DNA from: Amborella trichopoda
Taxonomy: Eukaryota; Streptophyta; Magnoliopsida; Amborellales; Amborellaceae
NCBI RefSeq assembly: GCF_000471905.2
Contig: NW_006494943.1
Span: 2,309,072-2,373,071, forward strand
DNA: 64,000 nt
Direction: 5' to 3'
Shown piece after piece: positions 34,864 to 46,732 of the stretch. Position 1 is the stretch's first letter, and each line of letters opens with the position of its first letter. The notes under the pieces were generated by a model. The model was given only the letters and a program-made list of their open reading frames with translations. It had not been told where the DNA came from and did no database searches. The position numbers and the translations under genes were made by a program.

Positions 34864-35196
34864 CAACTCCTCTATATGATTTTTGTAAAATTTCCCATTC
34901 TTTCTCAGAGGTAGTAGCATTAGAAATTTTTTCAATTATCATCAACTCCTTGATAAATGAGGAAGAGTGCCTTCTTATCTTTTTTCTTTTTTTCTTTTTG
35001 CTTTTGGCTCAAACCCCCTGGATCCTATTCATCAAAACCTTTCTCTACAATTTCCCATAAATCTTGAGTGCCTAAAAGAACTTTCATTTGAATACTCCAT
35101 TTATCATAATTTTCTTTGTTTAATTTAGGAATTTGTGGTTGAATCATAGAAGACACTATAATGGAGTAGCAAATATTGAACCGCTCTGATACCAAA
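34864..35196 (-). pseudogene. N-terminal Gag of second Copia (other side of Gypsy insertion)
   Basis: On minus, a start at about 35,153 gives MIQPQIPKLNKENYDKWSIQ and GTQDLWEIVEKGF, the usual Copia Gag N-terminus. The frame later ends at 34,864 with EKEWEILQKSYRGV, then meets the Gypsy LTR; the next Gag residues are at 24,777 downward. A primer-site match, TTTGGTATCAGAGCGG on minus, lies at about 35,181-35,196. One frame break near 34,960-35,030. Confidence 0.9.
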
Positions 35197-35800
35197 TGAT
35201 GGGAGTTTGAATAATGAAGAATTAAATCCAAAATTACAACGTAAAAATAATAAGAAGAGAGAGAGTGTACTTATCTTCCAAATCTCACTTCAACAAAAAC
35301 TTACACCAAGGAGGAAAGCTTGCTGCCTTAACTTCTACACTTTTTCTCTCTCTACACACTCTTTCTCAATCTCTTTCTCTTTCTTGCCTCTCATTTTCTC
35401 TACATTCAATGCTGACTCACTTGCTCCCCCTATGGCTCTCTATTCCCCTTCTATAGTGGTTGTCATACCAACTAGAATGTTGTAGTGACCACCTACACAC
35501 ATTTTATAGGTTAGCTACTTTTGTTGACTTTGTGCCCTTTTTAGAAACTTCTACATGCTTCTTTATTTATTTGTTCAGGTCTTATCTAGAAAACTCCATC
35601 TAGAAAACTCTACATGTTTTCTTAAACCTACTACTCATATCTAGAAGGTACTTCTTTGTTAAGTTTAATTTTCCAAAAAAGTTACACAAGGAACAAATAA
35701 ATGAAGGGCAAGATTTCAATGCTTTCCCTATCGCATAGAAGTTCTATCCTCCCCTTTATCCAACTGTCTATTTTGAATGGAGGGCTAAGATTGCCCCAAT
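35197..35800 (-). repeat. 5' LTR of second Copia (outer end uncertain)
   Basis: Immediately outside the primer site the LTR end is TGATGGGAGTTTG on + (CCCATCA on minus). On minus a TATA-like CCTATAAAATGTG lies near 35,500, and a CT-rich leader region at 35,330-35,410 follows it, consistent with U3-R-U5 order. No partner LTR exists here, so the far boundary (about 35.7-35.8 kb) is a guess. Confidence 0.6.
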
Positions 35801-35893
35801 CACAATGTCACGTCTTTACACTATTTTATTTTTAATTTTTTTCTATAAACTATTTGGCCATCAAATTTTGTACTCCATTTCTCTATTAAACTT

Positions 35894-36023
35894 GCACTAG
35901 TGAAAAATATAGAAAAATATTTTCAATAAAATAAAATGACCAAACTACCCGGAAAATTTTCAAGGGGTATTTTGGTCATTATATTTTATTGAAAAAATAT
36001 TTTTAATATTTTTTATAGGTGCA
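35894..36023. mobile_element. Hairpin (MITE-like) element, about 130 bp
   Basis: Two arms of about 57 bp: the left arm runs from GCACTAG through AATGACCAAACTACCC to 35,950, and the right arm is its near-complement from GGGTATTTTGGTCATT to TATAGGTGC. The loop GGAAAATTTTCAAGG is itself nearly palindromic. No coding content. It probably belongs to a tiny inverted-repeat transposon family; no target duplication was verified. Confidence 0.7.
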
Positions 36024-37327
36024 CCCCAATGAGAAGATTCCACGTACCAAATTTCATATTCAGATGACTTGTATAAAAAAAATAAAAAATAAAATACCTT
36101 GAGACATCGGATCTAAGATCAAACGGTGAGTGGCTCTCTTGATCAAAATTGAAGGGCTGGATGGTAGGGGGAAGATAAAACTTCTATGCTGTAGAGGAAT
36201 CATAAAAACCTTTTCCATAAAAGAAAATACTACTAGATGTAAAAAAAAAGAAAGAAATATTTGTAGCCTGCTATTTCAAACATTAGACATGGAGCAAATT
36301 TGGAAGAAAATCGAAGGAGCATGACCCTATCTATGTGAATACCGCATGTTTTTGGACCTGTCATTAGTTACTATAGTTTTATATGATCCTCAAATTTTTA
36401 GGGAAATTGAAGAGCCATATATAAATTTCTGTAAGTGGGGGCAAGAAGGGACTAAATCCTGAAATTATCAACTCTAAGACTTTACAACATATTCAATGAG
36501 TAATAGAAGAAAAAGACAACGAAGTTTGTATCACTTATTTTTCCGAAACAGGAAAACAAAAACATAAATTGACTTTAAATAACTACCAATGAAACAATAG
36601 GTAGAAAACCCAAAAAACCAAAAGTGGATTTCATGCTTCCATTGAAGGATTTTTAATGGAAAAAAAAAAACAAGTTGAGAGGACACCTAAAGCAAAGAAA
36701 TTGACTCCAGTTGTCATTGGCACCTTTTTTGTTTCATGCCTTTCTAAATTATTGTCCAAGTCTTCAGATTGCTCCTAAAGTTGCCATTTTTAAAATATTG
36801 ATGTATTTCCAGAGATTAGTGGGGAACACAATTTCAGTTTAGTCAATTGATTAATAGCGATGGAAATTGTACGAAAAGAAAGAAAGGGAACGCAAAAGTT
36901 AGTTTCGTGGACTGCTAGTGTGAACACGAATCTGAGTTTCCAACTTTCTAGTATCTTTTCTCTTTTAAAAGATTGACCAAAAATAATACCAAAAAACTTA
37001 TAGAACTTCTGAAATTCTGTAATGAAGTTTGCTAGCTACGTGCCATTACTTCCTAGTGCTGATTTCTTGAGATAAAATATTAAATTGCAATCTATTTTTA
37101 ATGTTAAAGAAGGTTGTTACTTTTGGGGTTATCATGTTTTTTTTGCAAATGAGGAGGGAAAATTTAGAGAGGGAAAAAATTTGGAGAATTTTTATTTGGA
37201 ACGAGTAAGTACATAATTTTATTCCATCAATATAGAACAAATACAACAGTCAGGCAATAATCACAGAGTTTGTAACCATTATCCAACACAAAGAACAAAC
37301 AAAAACTAAAGGGGTGCTGTTTGTATA
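36024..37327. other. AT-rich spacer, no gene seen
   Basis: Only short chance frames. An A-rich run at about 36,241-36,255 and another at 36,659-36,671. Nothing recognisable on either strand. Confidence 0.5.
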
Positions 37328-37683
37328 GAGCCTAGGCTCTAAACAATCAAATTAGAGCCTACCTTCAAATAGTGTAGAGACATGTAGTTTTAATACTGAA
37401 AATCTTTGTGATAGACTTGAATTTTATTTTTATCTTTATTTATAAAGTTTAAAGCTTCACAAAATAAAGTAGATCAAAAGATCTATGAAAACTTAAAAAT
37501 CTTGAAAATTGACGGTCCAAAAATGCATTACAAAATACACTATTTCCAAAACCTGAAATCCATTTTTTTCTCATGTCCATACATTTTGATGTTGAGATGA
37601 TCAATTTGAAGATATTTGAACATCGAAACAACCTCTTCTAGTAAACTTTTTGTTATAGGCTCCAATTTGATAGTTTAGAGCCT
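37328..37683 (-). mobile_element. Small inverted-repeat element, complete copy (about 355 bp)
   Basis: Both ends carry the same inverted terminus: AGGCTCTAAAC...AATTAGAGCC on the left and its near-exact complement on the right (about 26 bp, two mismatches). The interior, read in reverse, aligns with 3,147-3,445 and more weakly with 1,080-1,410. No transposase. It is a MITE-like family with three copies in the window. Confidence 0.75.
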
Positions 37684-37789
37684 CCCTATAAACTTTTCCC
37701 AAAACTAAAATACAGTATAATGGAATATCAATCCACTCGCTCTCTCAACTATACACATGTTTCACTCATCTCCACAAATTAGCACCAAT

Positions 37790-38068
37790 CTTCAACAAAT
37801 TTGCATCCCCTGACTATTTATACCGTCTTTAGCCAGCTTATCAACAGCAAAATTATTTTCTCTACAACCATGTCCAAATCGAACATTCATCATTGCAATA
37901 ATATCCGTCGCTTCCGCCCATAGCAGTTTTACTCACCACGGCACCTACACCAATCAATAACATTCATTGGGTCACCTACTATCATAACTTCACGTTGAAA
38001 CTCTTCGGCTAACTTCAACCCCTGTAGGAACGATCTCAATTCAGCACCATTATGTGAAATTATGTATA
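37790..38068 (-). pseudogene. LINE RNase H-like domain fragment
   Basis: The minus-strand translation reads HNGAELRSFLQGLKLAEEF, REVMIVGDPMNVIDWC, then after a frame break VRFGHGCRENNFAVDKLAKDG. This is the RNase H-like domain found at the end of plant L1-type LINEs and related host proteins (NxAE near the start, GD in the middle, RE-N-xxD near the end). The last block ends with a stop near 37,805. Short dispersed fragment, no adjoining RT. Confidence 0.7.
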
Positions 38069-38467
38069 TTTTTTTCTTCTTTTTTATTTAGTAGATAGGA
38101 TAATATTTCTTTGATAAGACATGATATTTATTTATTTATTTATTTATTTTCTATATATCTCACATGTATAATGTAATCACCTCAGTTTACATATATATGA
38201 TTTTCTCCCACAAGTAGAATGCAGAAAAATCGATATTTCATCAGAGCCTAGTCGATTGCTTAGGATAGGGTGCTCCCCGTAAGCAACGTGTTGTACCAGA
38301 ACTTGAAGACAATGAGTAATGGGCAAGGGTTAGCTAAGGCATTCCTTAGAAGTGACGCGTTGCAGTGTCGTCTAGTTGTAGTGAAAAATAGGCAAGGGTT
38401 CCTGTGAGATTCTGGACTAACACGGGTAAAAAATTTTATCCAAGAGAATAGGATTCACCTAGCCATA

Positions 38468-38640
38468 TGGAATTTAGGAACACTTGTAGGTAAGAGTATG
38501 GAGGTAGTGGATATAATGTGAAAAAAGAGAATAAGCATAACTTATCTACAGAAAACTAAGAGGAAAATGGAAAAAGCTAAGTACATAGATGAGTATAAAC
38601 TTTAATATACAGGAAAGGATAGTAATGGCAACGGACCTAG
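38468..38640 (+). pseudogene. Non-LTR retrotransposon endonuclease fragment
   Basis: The translation reads WNLGTLVGKSMEVVDIM, a stop, KKRISITYLQKTKRKMEKAK and then YTGKDSNGNG. This is the start of the exonuclease-endonuclease-phosphatase domain of RTE/L1-like elements (WNxxTLxGKSxExVDxM, then LQETK, then YTGK). Two stops, and nothing downstream in frame. It is not linked in orientation to the RNase H piece at 37,790-38,068. Confidence 0.7.
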
Positions 38641-41600
38641 TATACTAAATCCTCAGTACTCCAAACTACAGTAACCAGAAATTTCTGTGTGAAGGGGATT
38701 AGGTACAGGCTTTGAAGAAAAAAAAAATCTTGATGCACCATCAATTGAGTTAAATTTTACTCCAATATTGCAATGGAATAAAATGTCATTGTCGAATGAA
38801 GCGTAACCTTCAGATAGAGTAGGTGAAGAAGAAATAAAGGTAAACACCTCTAGAAATAAGTCTTGCTCTAATGGCATGTGTTAGTAAAGTGACAAATCAA
38901 ACACGGGTTGTGGATTTCACGCAATAAAAGATGGTCACATATCCTAGTTAACACCATATTGTTTAATATGGGTATTGTGTCAGAGCCATTGGGTTAGCAT
39001 TGTCAACGATTGAAGTTCTGCTAAGATGTTAATATATGAACCGGTCCGGGGAAATAAAATAGTTTGTACAAATGTAATCGTTTGACATGACTGTAGGAAA
39101 GAAATGCGTAGCACCATGGAAACATTTTTATCAGTAATGTTCTTGTCTTTACAGAATTGTTGTCATCTGAATTCTGATTACCTTATTCCTTGGTTTTGTT
39201 GACTTCTTAATCTTGGCCAAATGTTTTTTTTCCTGTCACCAATCCACTACCAATAAAATTTCTCATATGGGAAAAATAAATAGCGAGTATTAATAGTGTT
39301 CAGGAGAAACAACAGTAATATCTTAAAGATACCCCTTCCTCAGGATTGAAGCTAAACTTCTCAAGAAGGCTTTGATATTTGGTAGCTACATGGGAAGCTA
39401 CATCTTTGATTTTTAGCTTGCCTAGATATTTAACTTGCCCGCCAAGATGTTTTTTGACACTAATATATTTGTTTTTAAGTTCACAAAAAATAGGCGTAGA
39501 TTACTTGTCATTAGTTAAGAGTGTTTGTTCAATTGATTACATATATGAGAACGCCAAGATAGCAAGTTTTTATGCAAATCAAGGATAATTAAAATATTTT
39601 TAAGTTATTTGCAAACTTCAAGAGATTCCTTGAAAGAGCATAGAGTATACTGACACTACTCAGAAGGTTGTGGTAAAAATTCAAGTAAAATGTGTTAACA
39701 TATAGGGCCTATGATAATCTGCCCTTGCGATCCACAAAAATAGAGGGAGAAAATGCTGGTTTGATCCTATTCATTGGAACCTGATGCTAAAGAAATGGTG
39801 GAAATGGTGGATGTAATGTTTTGCTATTTACTTCCCAAAGAATTCTTAGTTCCATTTAGTGGGCTTTACTTTGTATATGTTAAGTTGGTGGGGCACAATT
39901 TTTTAATACTGAATTTTTTAAGAATGTCTCAATGGTATATGATCTAATAAAAGATGGTTACCTTAATATTGTTGTCCAAGATTGTATATATCCGCATATT
40001 TGTGAAAGCCGGTAGAGGTAAGCCTAGCAAATTACCAAATAAGTAAACATAGAATTAATTATATTTAAGAGGACAAATATTTGAACATATCCAACTGACA
40101 AATAATCGTAGATGCTAAGTAAACACAAAAGGAGTTCCAGGGTTTTCCAATTTCGTCATAATCTGAATATTGTAAGTAGCTAAGTGAAAAACATGAATTA
40201 GACTTACCCCAAAAGAAAAAATTTGAATTAGAGAGAGGTAACATCAAATCACCTTAAACTAGAAGAGTTAGTTGCAGTAGCATGAGTCTAAAGAGATGAA
40301 AATAAAGAATACAATATTGGTGTATCTGAGTGTTGACTGCTGATTCTTGTTGAATATATGTTTTTGGAGGGAGTTTTTCGATTTTGGTTTCTTTGCAATA
40401 GACTATGGTGAGCATGAGCTCTTAGGTACATTTTTATACGCATAACTACCTTCACAAAATGATAGTTACATATATGTTGAAAATATCTTTGTTAATGCAA
40501 AAGGGAATTGTTCCAAAATGTAACATATGCACATGTATTGACTAAGAAGTCACTCTTTTTGGGTGAGTGTTAGCCCCATGGCTCAAACCTGAGGTCGTGG
40601 CTTACATTTTTTGTAAAAAAAACAAAATGGTACATTGAGTTAGCAACTTAGAACTTTTAGACAACAGTTTTTTGTGTAACAACCGTTAACATATTCCAAA
40701 ATTTTCTTCGTACATATTTTAGCATTTTTTATACATATTCCCCAAGACAATGCTACATAACAAAGTCACGTATAACTAAGAGGCATTCTAGACGAGTGCG
40801 GGTAAAGAAGTCAGTCCAAAAAAATAAGATTCATTTAGCCATATTAGATTAGGTCTTTTCCTTTTTATTTTAATTGTTGTTATTATTTTATTTTCTTAAC
40901 AAGACCTTGTACAGGTTTGGTTTTAATAAAAAATAACAAACATAGTACAGTTCCTTTTCTTTATCCAGGGGTACATATCAAAAGATTTTTATTGCAGCCC
41001 TTTTTCTTTTTATTTTCCGTCTTTGTGTCTTCAATATATTATTTTGCCATCCATATTCTTCAAAAGAAAATAATAAATGATGTTGTAGGGGATCGTAACA
41101 TCTATAGTAACCAGGTATGGTTTTTAGTTAGTTTGATCGTGAATGGATCAACAAACTTCATATGCCAACTTCTTCATCCTCATTTCCAGCGATTCAAATT
41201 TCTGCTACTTGTGATTCTATAGGTTTATTATATATACTTGTTGACCTAAGCTATTAATTTATTGTAAAACTATTTTCTATTCTTTCAAGTTCTCAATTTC
41301 AATTCGACATTTAAAGACTTCTATAAAAGGATTGTATATTCTCAATATTGTTTGAATTTATTCAACATTCTTTGGTTCTAAATTATTAATTTGATGTATC
41401 TATCTAATATTTGTATCATAATAATACAATTGTATGAATTTTGGTTTATTATTTTCAGTTATTAGTTTTGGAGCATAATGACACACTTGACCTCTAATCT
41501 TGAATGTATAAACGTCTTCCTTTATAAGGTGTTCAATAGTGCCAGGCACTAAACATATTTTAAACCGAAATGAAGAATTGTATTTACGAATATTTGCTTG

Positions 41601-42195
41601 GAAGGTCTTGCGATAGCCATTTCTTGATGTAAATAATTCCCAGATTTCTAAAGGGGGTTTTGTATATGATAATAAAATTTGCCCAATAGAACAACAAAAC
41701 TAGGCGGTTCATACTGTAATCGTAGATCAATACACTAGGAGTAATTTGGAACTATTTCTAAATGCATCAACAGGTGCATCAAGTTAGCTCTAGGTAAACA
41801 ACATGTTGTCTTTCTCTGGTATTGTTACCTTGGTTTTCGAGGTATAAATATTAAAATAGAGAAGTTCAAAGATGAGCTCAATAACTACTATACTTGCATT
41901 GTGACTTATTGAATAAAGTAATTCCCAACAACAAATCAAGCAAAAGGACCATTGAAAATTTTGTGTGCAAAAAACTCAAACAAAATATCCATAGAGGAAG
42001 AACATCTTCATCTTTAAGATGATCCTCACAATTGACTTAAAAAGTAACTCAAAAAACTTATAGAAAAATCCAATGAAAGTTTTCTAGAAAATGCCAAAAG
42101 TTTTCTAGAAAATGCCATAAGATAGAGAGAAGCCAGTGACTTCAAAAAAGATAGAAGTGAAAAAGAAAAGGAATTTGATCCAACATAATAAGAGG
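38641..42195. other. AT-rich spacer, no gene seen
   Basis: No frame with family features. A partial echo of 38,410-38,465 (a GGGTAAA...TAAGATTCA-like phrase followed by TTAGCCATAT) occurs near 40,800-40,850, perhaps a second tiny LINE scrap. The phrase TTTTCTAGAAAATGCC is repeated at about 42,080 and 42,100, just before the gap. Confidence 0.45.
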
Positions 42196-43044
42196 NNNNN
42201 NNNNNNNNNNNNNNNNNNNNNNNNNNNNNNNNNNNNNNNNNNNNNNNNNNNNNNNNNNNNNNNNNNNNNNNNNNNNNNNNNNNNNNNNNNNNNNNNNNNN
42301 NNNNNNNNNNNNNNNNNNNNNNNNNNNNNNNNNNNNNNNNNNNNNNNNNNNNNNNNNNNNNNNNNNNNNNNNNNNNNNNNNNNNNNNNNNNNNNNNNNNN
42401 NNNNNNNNNNNNNNNNNNNNNNNNNNNNNNNNNNNNNNNNNNNNNNNNNNNNNNNNNNNNNNNNNNNNNNNNNNNNNNNNNNNNNNNNNNNNNNNNNNNN
42501 NNNNNNNNNNNNNNNNNNNNNNNNNNNNNNNNNNNNNNNNNNNNNNNNNNNNNNNNNNNNNNNNNNNNNNNNNNNNNNNNNNNNNNNNNNNNNNNNNNNN
42601 NNNNNNNNNNNNNNNNNNNNNNNNNNNNNNNNNNNNNNNNNNNNNNNNNNNNNNNNNNNNNNNNNNNNNNNNNNNNNNNNNNNNNNNNNNNNNNNNNNNN
42701 NNNNNNNNNNNNNNNNNNNNNNNNNNNNNNNNNNNNNNNNNNNNNNNNNNNNNNNNNNNNNNNNNNNNNNNNNNNNNNNNNNNNNNNNNNNNNNNNNNNN
42801 NNNNNNNNNNNNNNNNNNNNNNNNNNNNNNNNNNNNNNNNNNNNNNNNNNNNNNNNNNNNNNNNNNNNNNNNNNNNNNNNNNNNNNNNNNNNNNNNNNNN
42901 NNNNNNNNNNNNNNNNNNNNNNNNNNNNNNNNNNNNNNNNNNNNNNNNNNNNNNNNNNNNNNNNNNNNNNNNNNNNNNNNNNNNNNNNNNNNNNNNNNNN
43001 NNNNNNNNNNNNNNNNNNNNNNNNNNNNNNNNNNNNNNNNNNNN
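42196..43044. other. Assembly gap (849 N)
   Basis: A run of N. Any reading frame spanning it is an artefact. The gap ends exactly at the first arm of a foldback element, so the arm or repeats in it may have caused the assembly break. Confidence 0.99.
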
Positions 43045-43233
43045 ATGATCCTGTAGGACCCTACCCCACCCATGTGAGTTGGACTCCAAAAGATCACCAT
43101 TAAATTTGGCATGGGTCTCTAGAAAAGTTAAGTCTCATACACATGTGATAAGTTTTCTAGAGATTCGTGCCAAATTGAATGATGATCCTTTGGATCCTAC
43201 ACACATGGGTGGAGGAGGGTCCTATAGAATCAT
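43045..43233. mobile_element. Foldback element next to the gap
   Basis: The first about 95 bases (ATGATCCTGTAGGACCC...) are the near-complement of the last about 95 (...GGGTCCTATAGAATCAT). Arms share CCCACCCATGTG and GATCATCATT-like blocks and TCTAGAAAA near the centre. The left terminus may extend into the gap. A TA microsatellite follows at about 43,240-43,264. Confidence 0.7.
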
Positions 43234-44177
43234 TACTTTTATATATATATATATATATATATATCATAAAATCATAAACACTTGGGAAACGTTGCAAAGT
43301 ATTTACAGCGTAACATTTCATTGTGTTTGTGAGACAATTCATTATGTTTGCTCCTATACGGATCTGGCCAATAAAATGCATGATGAATAATACTAGTTAA
43401 GTGGGATTGTAAAATAGGAAAAATAATGCTTACTTATTTAAAAAATAATAATACTAGTTTATGGGATATTTTAAAAGAAAAACATAATACTTCGTCACGG
43501 GCAACCTTTAGTCCATACACCCCTTTCAGAATCTATTTTCATGTTGCTTTATCCATTATTCCACATCATAATTATTAATGTATCTATTGTTTTTTCTAAT
43601 CGTATTAAAACATGATTGCAAGTTGATGTTTCTAAATGCTATAAATATGTACAAACTAATTATTACACATTTGGTCAGTATATTTGTGAGAGTCATACTT
43701 TTGTTTTATCTCTAATATATTAAAAAGGTCCAAAACTATTATATGTTTCCTTTTTTTTTCCACAATAAATTTGAGTTAGAGAGATCTATTTTATTGCAAT
43801 GACTTGCATTTTAAATTTCATTTAACTGTAAAATGATTATAATGGATAAAAAGCACTCAAATATGAGATGGGTTCTCAATACTGATGTATTTTAAATAAA
43901 ACTAATTAAAAATTATAATGCAATACAACTTTTTTTTTTGGAAAACCTAATCCGCTGTGTTTTAGAATTTTGGTCCTTTTTTGAAATTTTTTTGACGTCG
44001 GGTCTTGCCGATCCTCCGATCCAAACTCATCAATCCACCGATCCGACCAAATTTTCGAGAGGGGCTATCCATATCCCATATCAATTTTTTTCAAACCATG
44101 GTTGCAGGCATTGCACCATGTGCAAAGATGGAAGTATTAGCATTCAAATTTGGGACAAAATATATTCTTATCAAAGT

Positions 44178-44941
44178 CAATTCATACAAACAAGAGTGAA
44201 TTACGTACAGACACAATACAAATTACTAAAATACGAAATGACCCCAGTTTTGGGGTAAAATAACGTAGAAAGTTGGTCGGTTTTTTGTTTTTTTTTCAAA
44301 ATTGCCTTTTGGTAGAAGGTTACCATCCTCGGACCGCAATTTCTATTTTTTTTTTTTATTTAAGTTTTTCGATAGTAGGGTTCTGCCCTAATATTTAACG
44401 CAGTACTTGGTCGGTTTGATGTTAGCATCTTCGGACCGGCTTCTTTAGTGCTCTTCAAAGTGGTTCGAGGTTGTCTTCCTCGGACCATAAAGACTGAATA
44501 TTTTAAGCTTGCAAAGGCGGTATGTGCTGCCCTTTCTCTTACCATCTTCTTTGGTGCTCTTAAGGAAGTCTGAGGTTGGCATCCTCGGACCACCTTCTCT
44601 AGTGCGCTTCAAGGCGGCCGGAGGTTATCATCCTTGGACCACATTAGCTCATTTGTTTTCTATGGGACAAGGTGGTGTGAGGGTGCCAACCTTAGACAGC
44701 CTTCTGGACTGGCACTGCCCATGATACTAAAGCACTGACCAAAAAACTAAAAAAAAAATACTTAATTAAATAAAAAGTGGTTTGAGGATGCCATCTTCAG
44801 TTCGAGGGACAATTTTAGAAAAAAAAAATATATTTATATGGGTTGACCAATTTTCTGTGTAATGTTTGCCCAAAATTAGCCCATTTTGTATTTTTCTATT
44901 TTTTGTCCATACATAAATTGCTCTAGAAACAACATTGATTG
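44178..44941. mobile_element. Foldback DNA element, duplicate of the intron copy
   Basis: Ends 44,178-44,280 and 44,840-44,941 are inverted repeats like those at 7,026-7,775. The motif GGCATCCTCGGACC and variants recurs at about 44,326, 44,428, 44,475, 44,580 and 44,625, and inverted at about 44,675 and 44,780. Its presence at the orthologous place in both copies dates it before the duplication. Confidence 0.6.
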
Positions 44942-45278
44942 AATTTAAATGCATTAAATATTCCATGTTCTGTATCCATTTTATGATTCATATTTTATTC
45001 GATTATTCAAAATTTTCTGAACATTTAAAATAACCTAGGAGAGCGTTGTAGAGATAGAGAAAGAAAAGTCTTGCAAACATTGAAAGAGAGATAAGGATAT
45101 AACTGCATGGAGTGAGAGAGAGAAATCCGGCCTTGTCAAGTTGGTAACAACTAGAATTTCATATCAGTACGTCTCAAGTTTCGTTCCTATGTTATTTTAA
45201 AAAAAAAAAAACAAAAAAAACAAAAAAGAAAAAACAAAAAAAAAGAAAAGAAAAACAGAAAAAGAGAAGAAGCAATTC

Positions 45279-45395
45279 AGATTCTTTAGAAATAACTTCA
45301 TCAATTGTAGAGAAATTGAGATTCTTTAGAAATAACTTCATCAATTGTAGAGAAATTGAGATTCTTTAGAAATAACTTCATCAATTGTAGACACG
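45279..45395 (+). repeat. Perfect tandem repeat, 3 x 40 bp
   Basis: AGATTCTTTAGAAATAACTT starts at 45,279, 45,319 and 45,359, each followed by the same 20 bases except at the end of unit 3. Absence of differences between units suggests a recent expansion; copy 1 of the duplication lacks it. Confidence 0.92.
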
Positions 45396-45632
45396 CTAAA
45401 GCCTTTATTTGGGTCACACGTGATATGGATAGGTTGTGTTGTCATCGACGATTTCCTAATCCTATTCCCAAGATCCACATATGACGGTCAGGTTGTCTTG
45501 ATTTTAAGGAATCAAAACTGAGGGGACTCACCCGACATAAGTCAAAATTTTTTAAAAATAAAAATAAAAATATTAATATTTTTTTAAAAAAAATTGTATA
45601 TATAAAGTCCATTTCAGGTTAAAAACAGAGAA

Positions 45633-45678
<46 letters not shown>

Positions 45679-45741
45679 TAAAAAAAGAAAAACTTGTGTT
45701 GATCCTTATTTGTTTTAACTTTTTTATGGCAATTGGAACAT

Positions 45742-46143
45742 GAAACCTTTCTATTGAATGTGATAGCGTTCGAGCAGTTGCACGTGGCATGGATAATTCA
45801 ATCAGCTCATTTGTAAAATTGATGGATAACCTTATATAGCCAAAGACGTCCAACTGCTCGTAAATTTAGGCATAATAGAGAATAGAATGGAAAGTGAGCA
45901 GGAGGTTGCTGATCTCTTCAATAGGGTCACCAAGGGAATGGCCTTTCTTGAGAATCCCAAGCTGAAGGAGGTTCAGACCCGGCTGATCCACCACTGCAAG
46001 AGACGTCACAACTCGTGGAGGGCTCGCCTCTTCAACACCCACTTTCGCAACCCATGGGCAGTTATAGCGTTTCTCGTAGCAGAGCTCCTGTTGTGTCAAA
46101 CATTGCTTCAGACTATGTATTCAGTGCTCAGTTATATGAAGTA
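45742..46143 (+). pseudogene. DUF247 exon 2 pseudogene
   Basis: Duplicate of 8,133-8,540. The splice acceptor CAG of the functional copy is CAT here (45,739-45,741). There is a 1-base deletion near 45,787 (GTGGACATGG to GTGGCATGG) and a 4-base deletion near 45,835 that creates a stop. The last 85 codons (from 45,887: ESEQEVADLFNRVTKGMAF to VYSVLSYMK) remain open and close to the functional copy, including the CKRR block and membrane helix. No exon 1. Not expected to make the family protein. Confidence 0.9.
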
Positions 46144-46157
46144 GTCTGTTGACTGTC

Positions 46158-46528
46158 TGTTGGTACGTGTATGTGGCCATGGGCCTTTAAACGTGCAATT
46201 TTTCTCTCTCTTATAATTTAAGCCTTATCACTAAAATAGGGAGGCTTCTTAAAGAGAAAAAGTGTCATTATCTAACTACTAGAAAGTAACCACTCACTTC
46301 CCAGGATTACAAAACCACATTTTCTTAGAGATTTCAGAAGAAAGCCGAACGCTGGAGAACGGCCTCGTCCATCCCTCTTTAAGAAAGGTTTCATGGCCAT
46401 GGAGAGGTACACAAAAATTTACAAAGTTCTCACAGTTGTAGTAAAAGCCTCATCTCTGCGATCGATAGTCTCACGACACTACCCCTAATCCTGAGAGTGG
46501 GTCTATCTTTTCCCTCAAGTTTTCAACA
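46158..46528 (+). repeat. 5' LTR of 46-kb Copia
   Basis: 371 bp, TGTTGGTACGTG...TTTTCAACA. Contains the CATGGCCATGGAGAGG and GTCTCACGACAC phrases also found in the 3' LTR. Confidence 0.93.
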
Positions 46529-46732
46529 ATGGTATTAGAGCAGGTTGTGGAAGCATGGTGGGCTTGTAACCTACAGTTCCTAGCAGTGCGAGCATAAACT
46601 GTTCGAGAAAAATTTGTTTGAGGTTACAACTCGTTGAGAGTTGGCAAACTTATTGATTTAACTGCAGACAACCTTTCCTTAAACACAATTAAATTTTTTT
46701 TTGAACTTTTAAGTATTATCTAAAACTTTAAA

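Larger units (their letters stand above)
43265..46157 (+). repeat. Segmental duplication, copy 2 (left part)
   Basis: Diverged duplicate of 6,165-8,555, followed after the inserted Copia by 51,190-51,965. It includes a copy of the intron foldback element (44,178-44,941) and the DUF247 exon 2 pseudogene. Gains compared with copy 1 include an A-rich tract (45,190-45,265), a perfect 3 x 40-bp repeat and an AAT run. Nothing equivalent to exon 1 is present. Confidence 0.85.

Noticed and set aside
42105..43112. Three long reading frames of 306-335 codons
   Set aside because: They run through the 849-base N gap; only the short ends are real sequence and these are repeat DNA.
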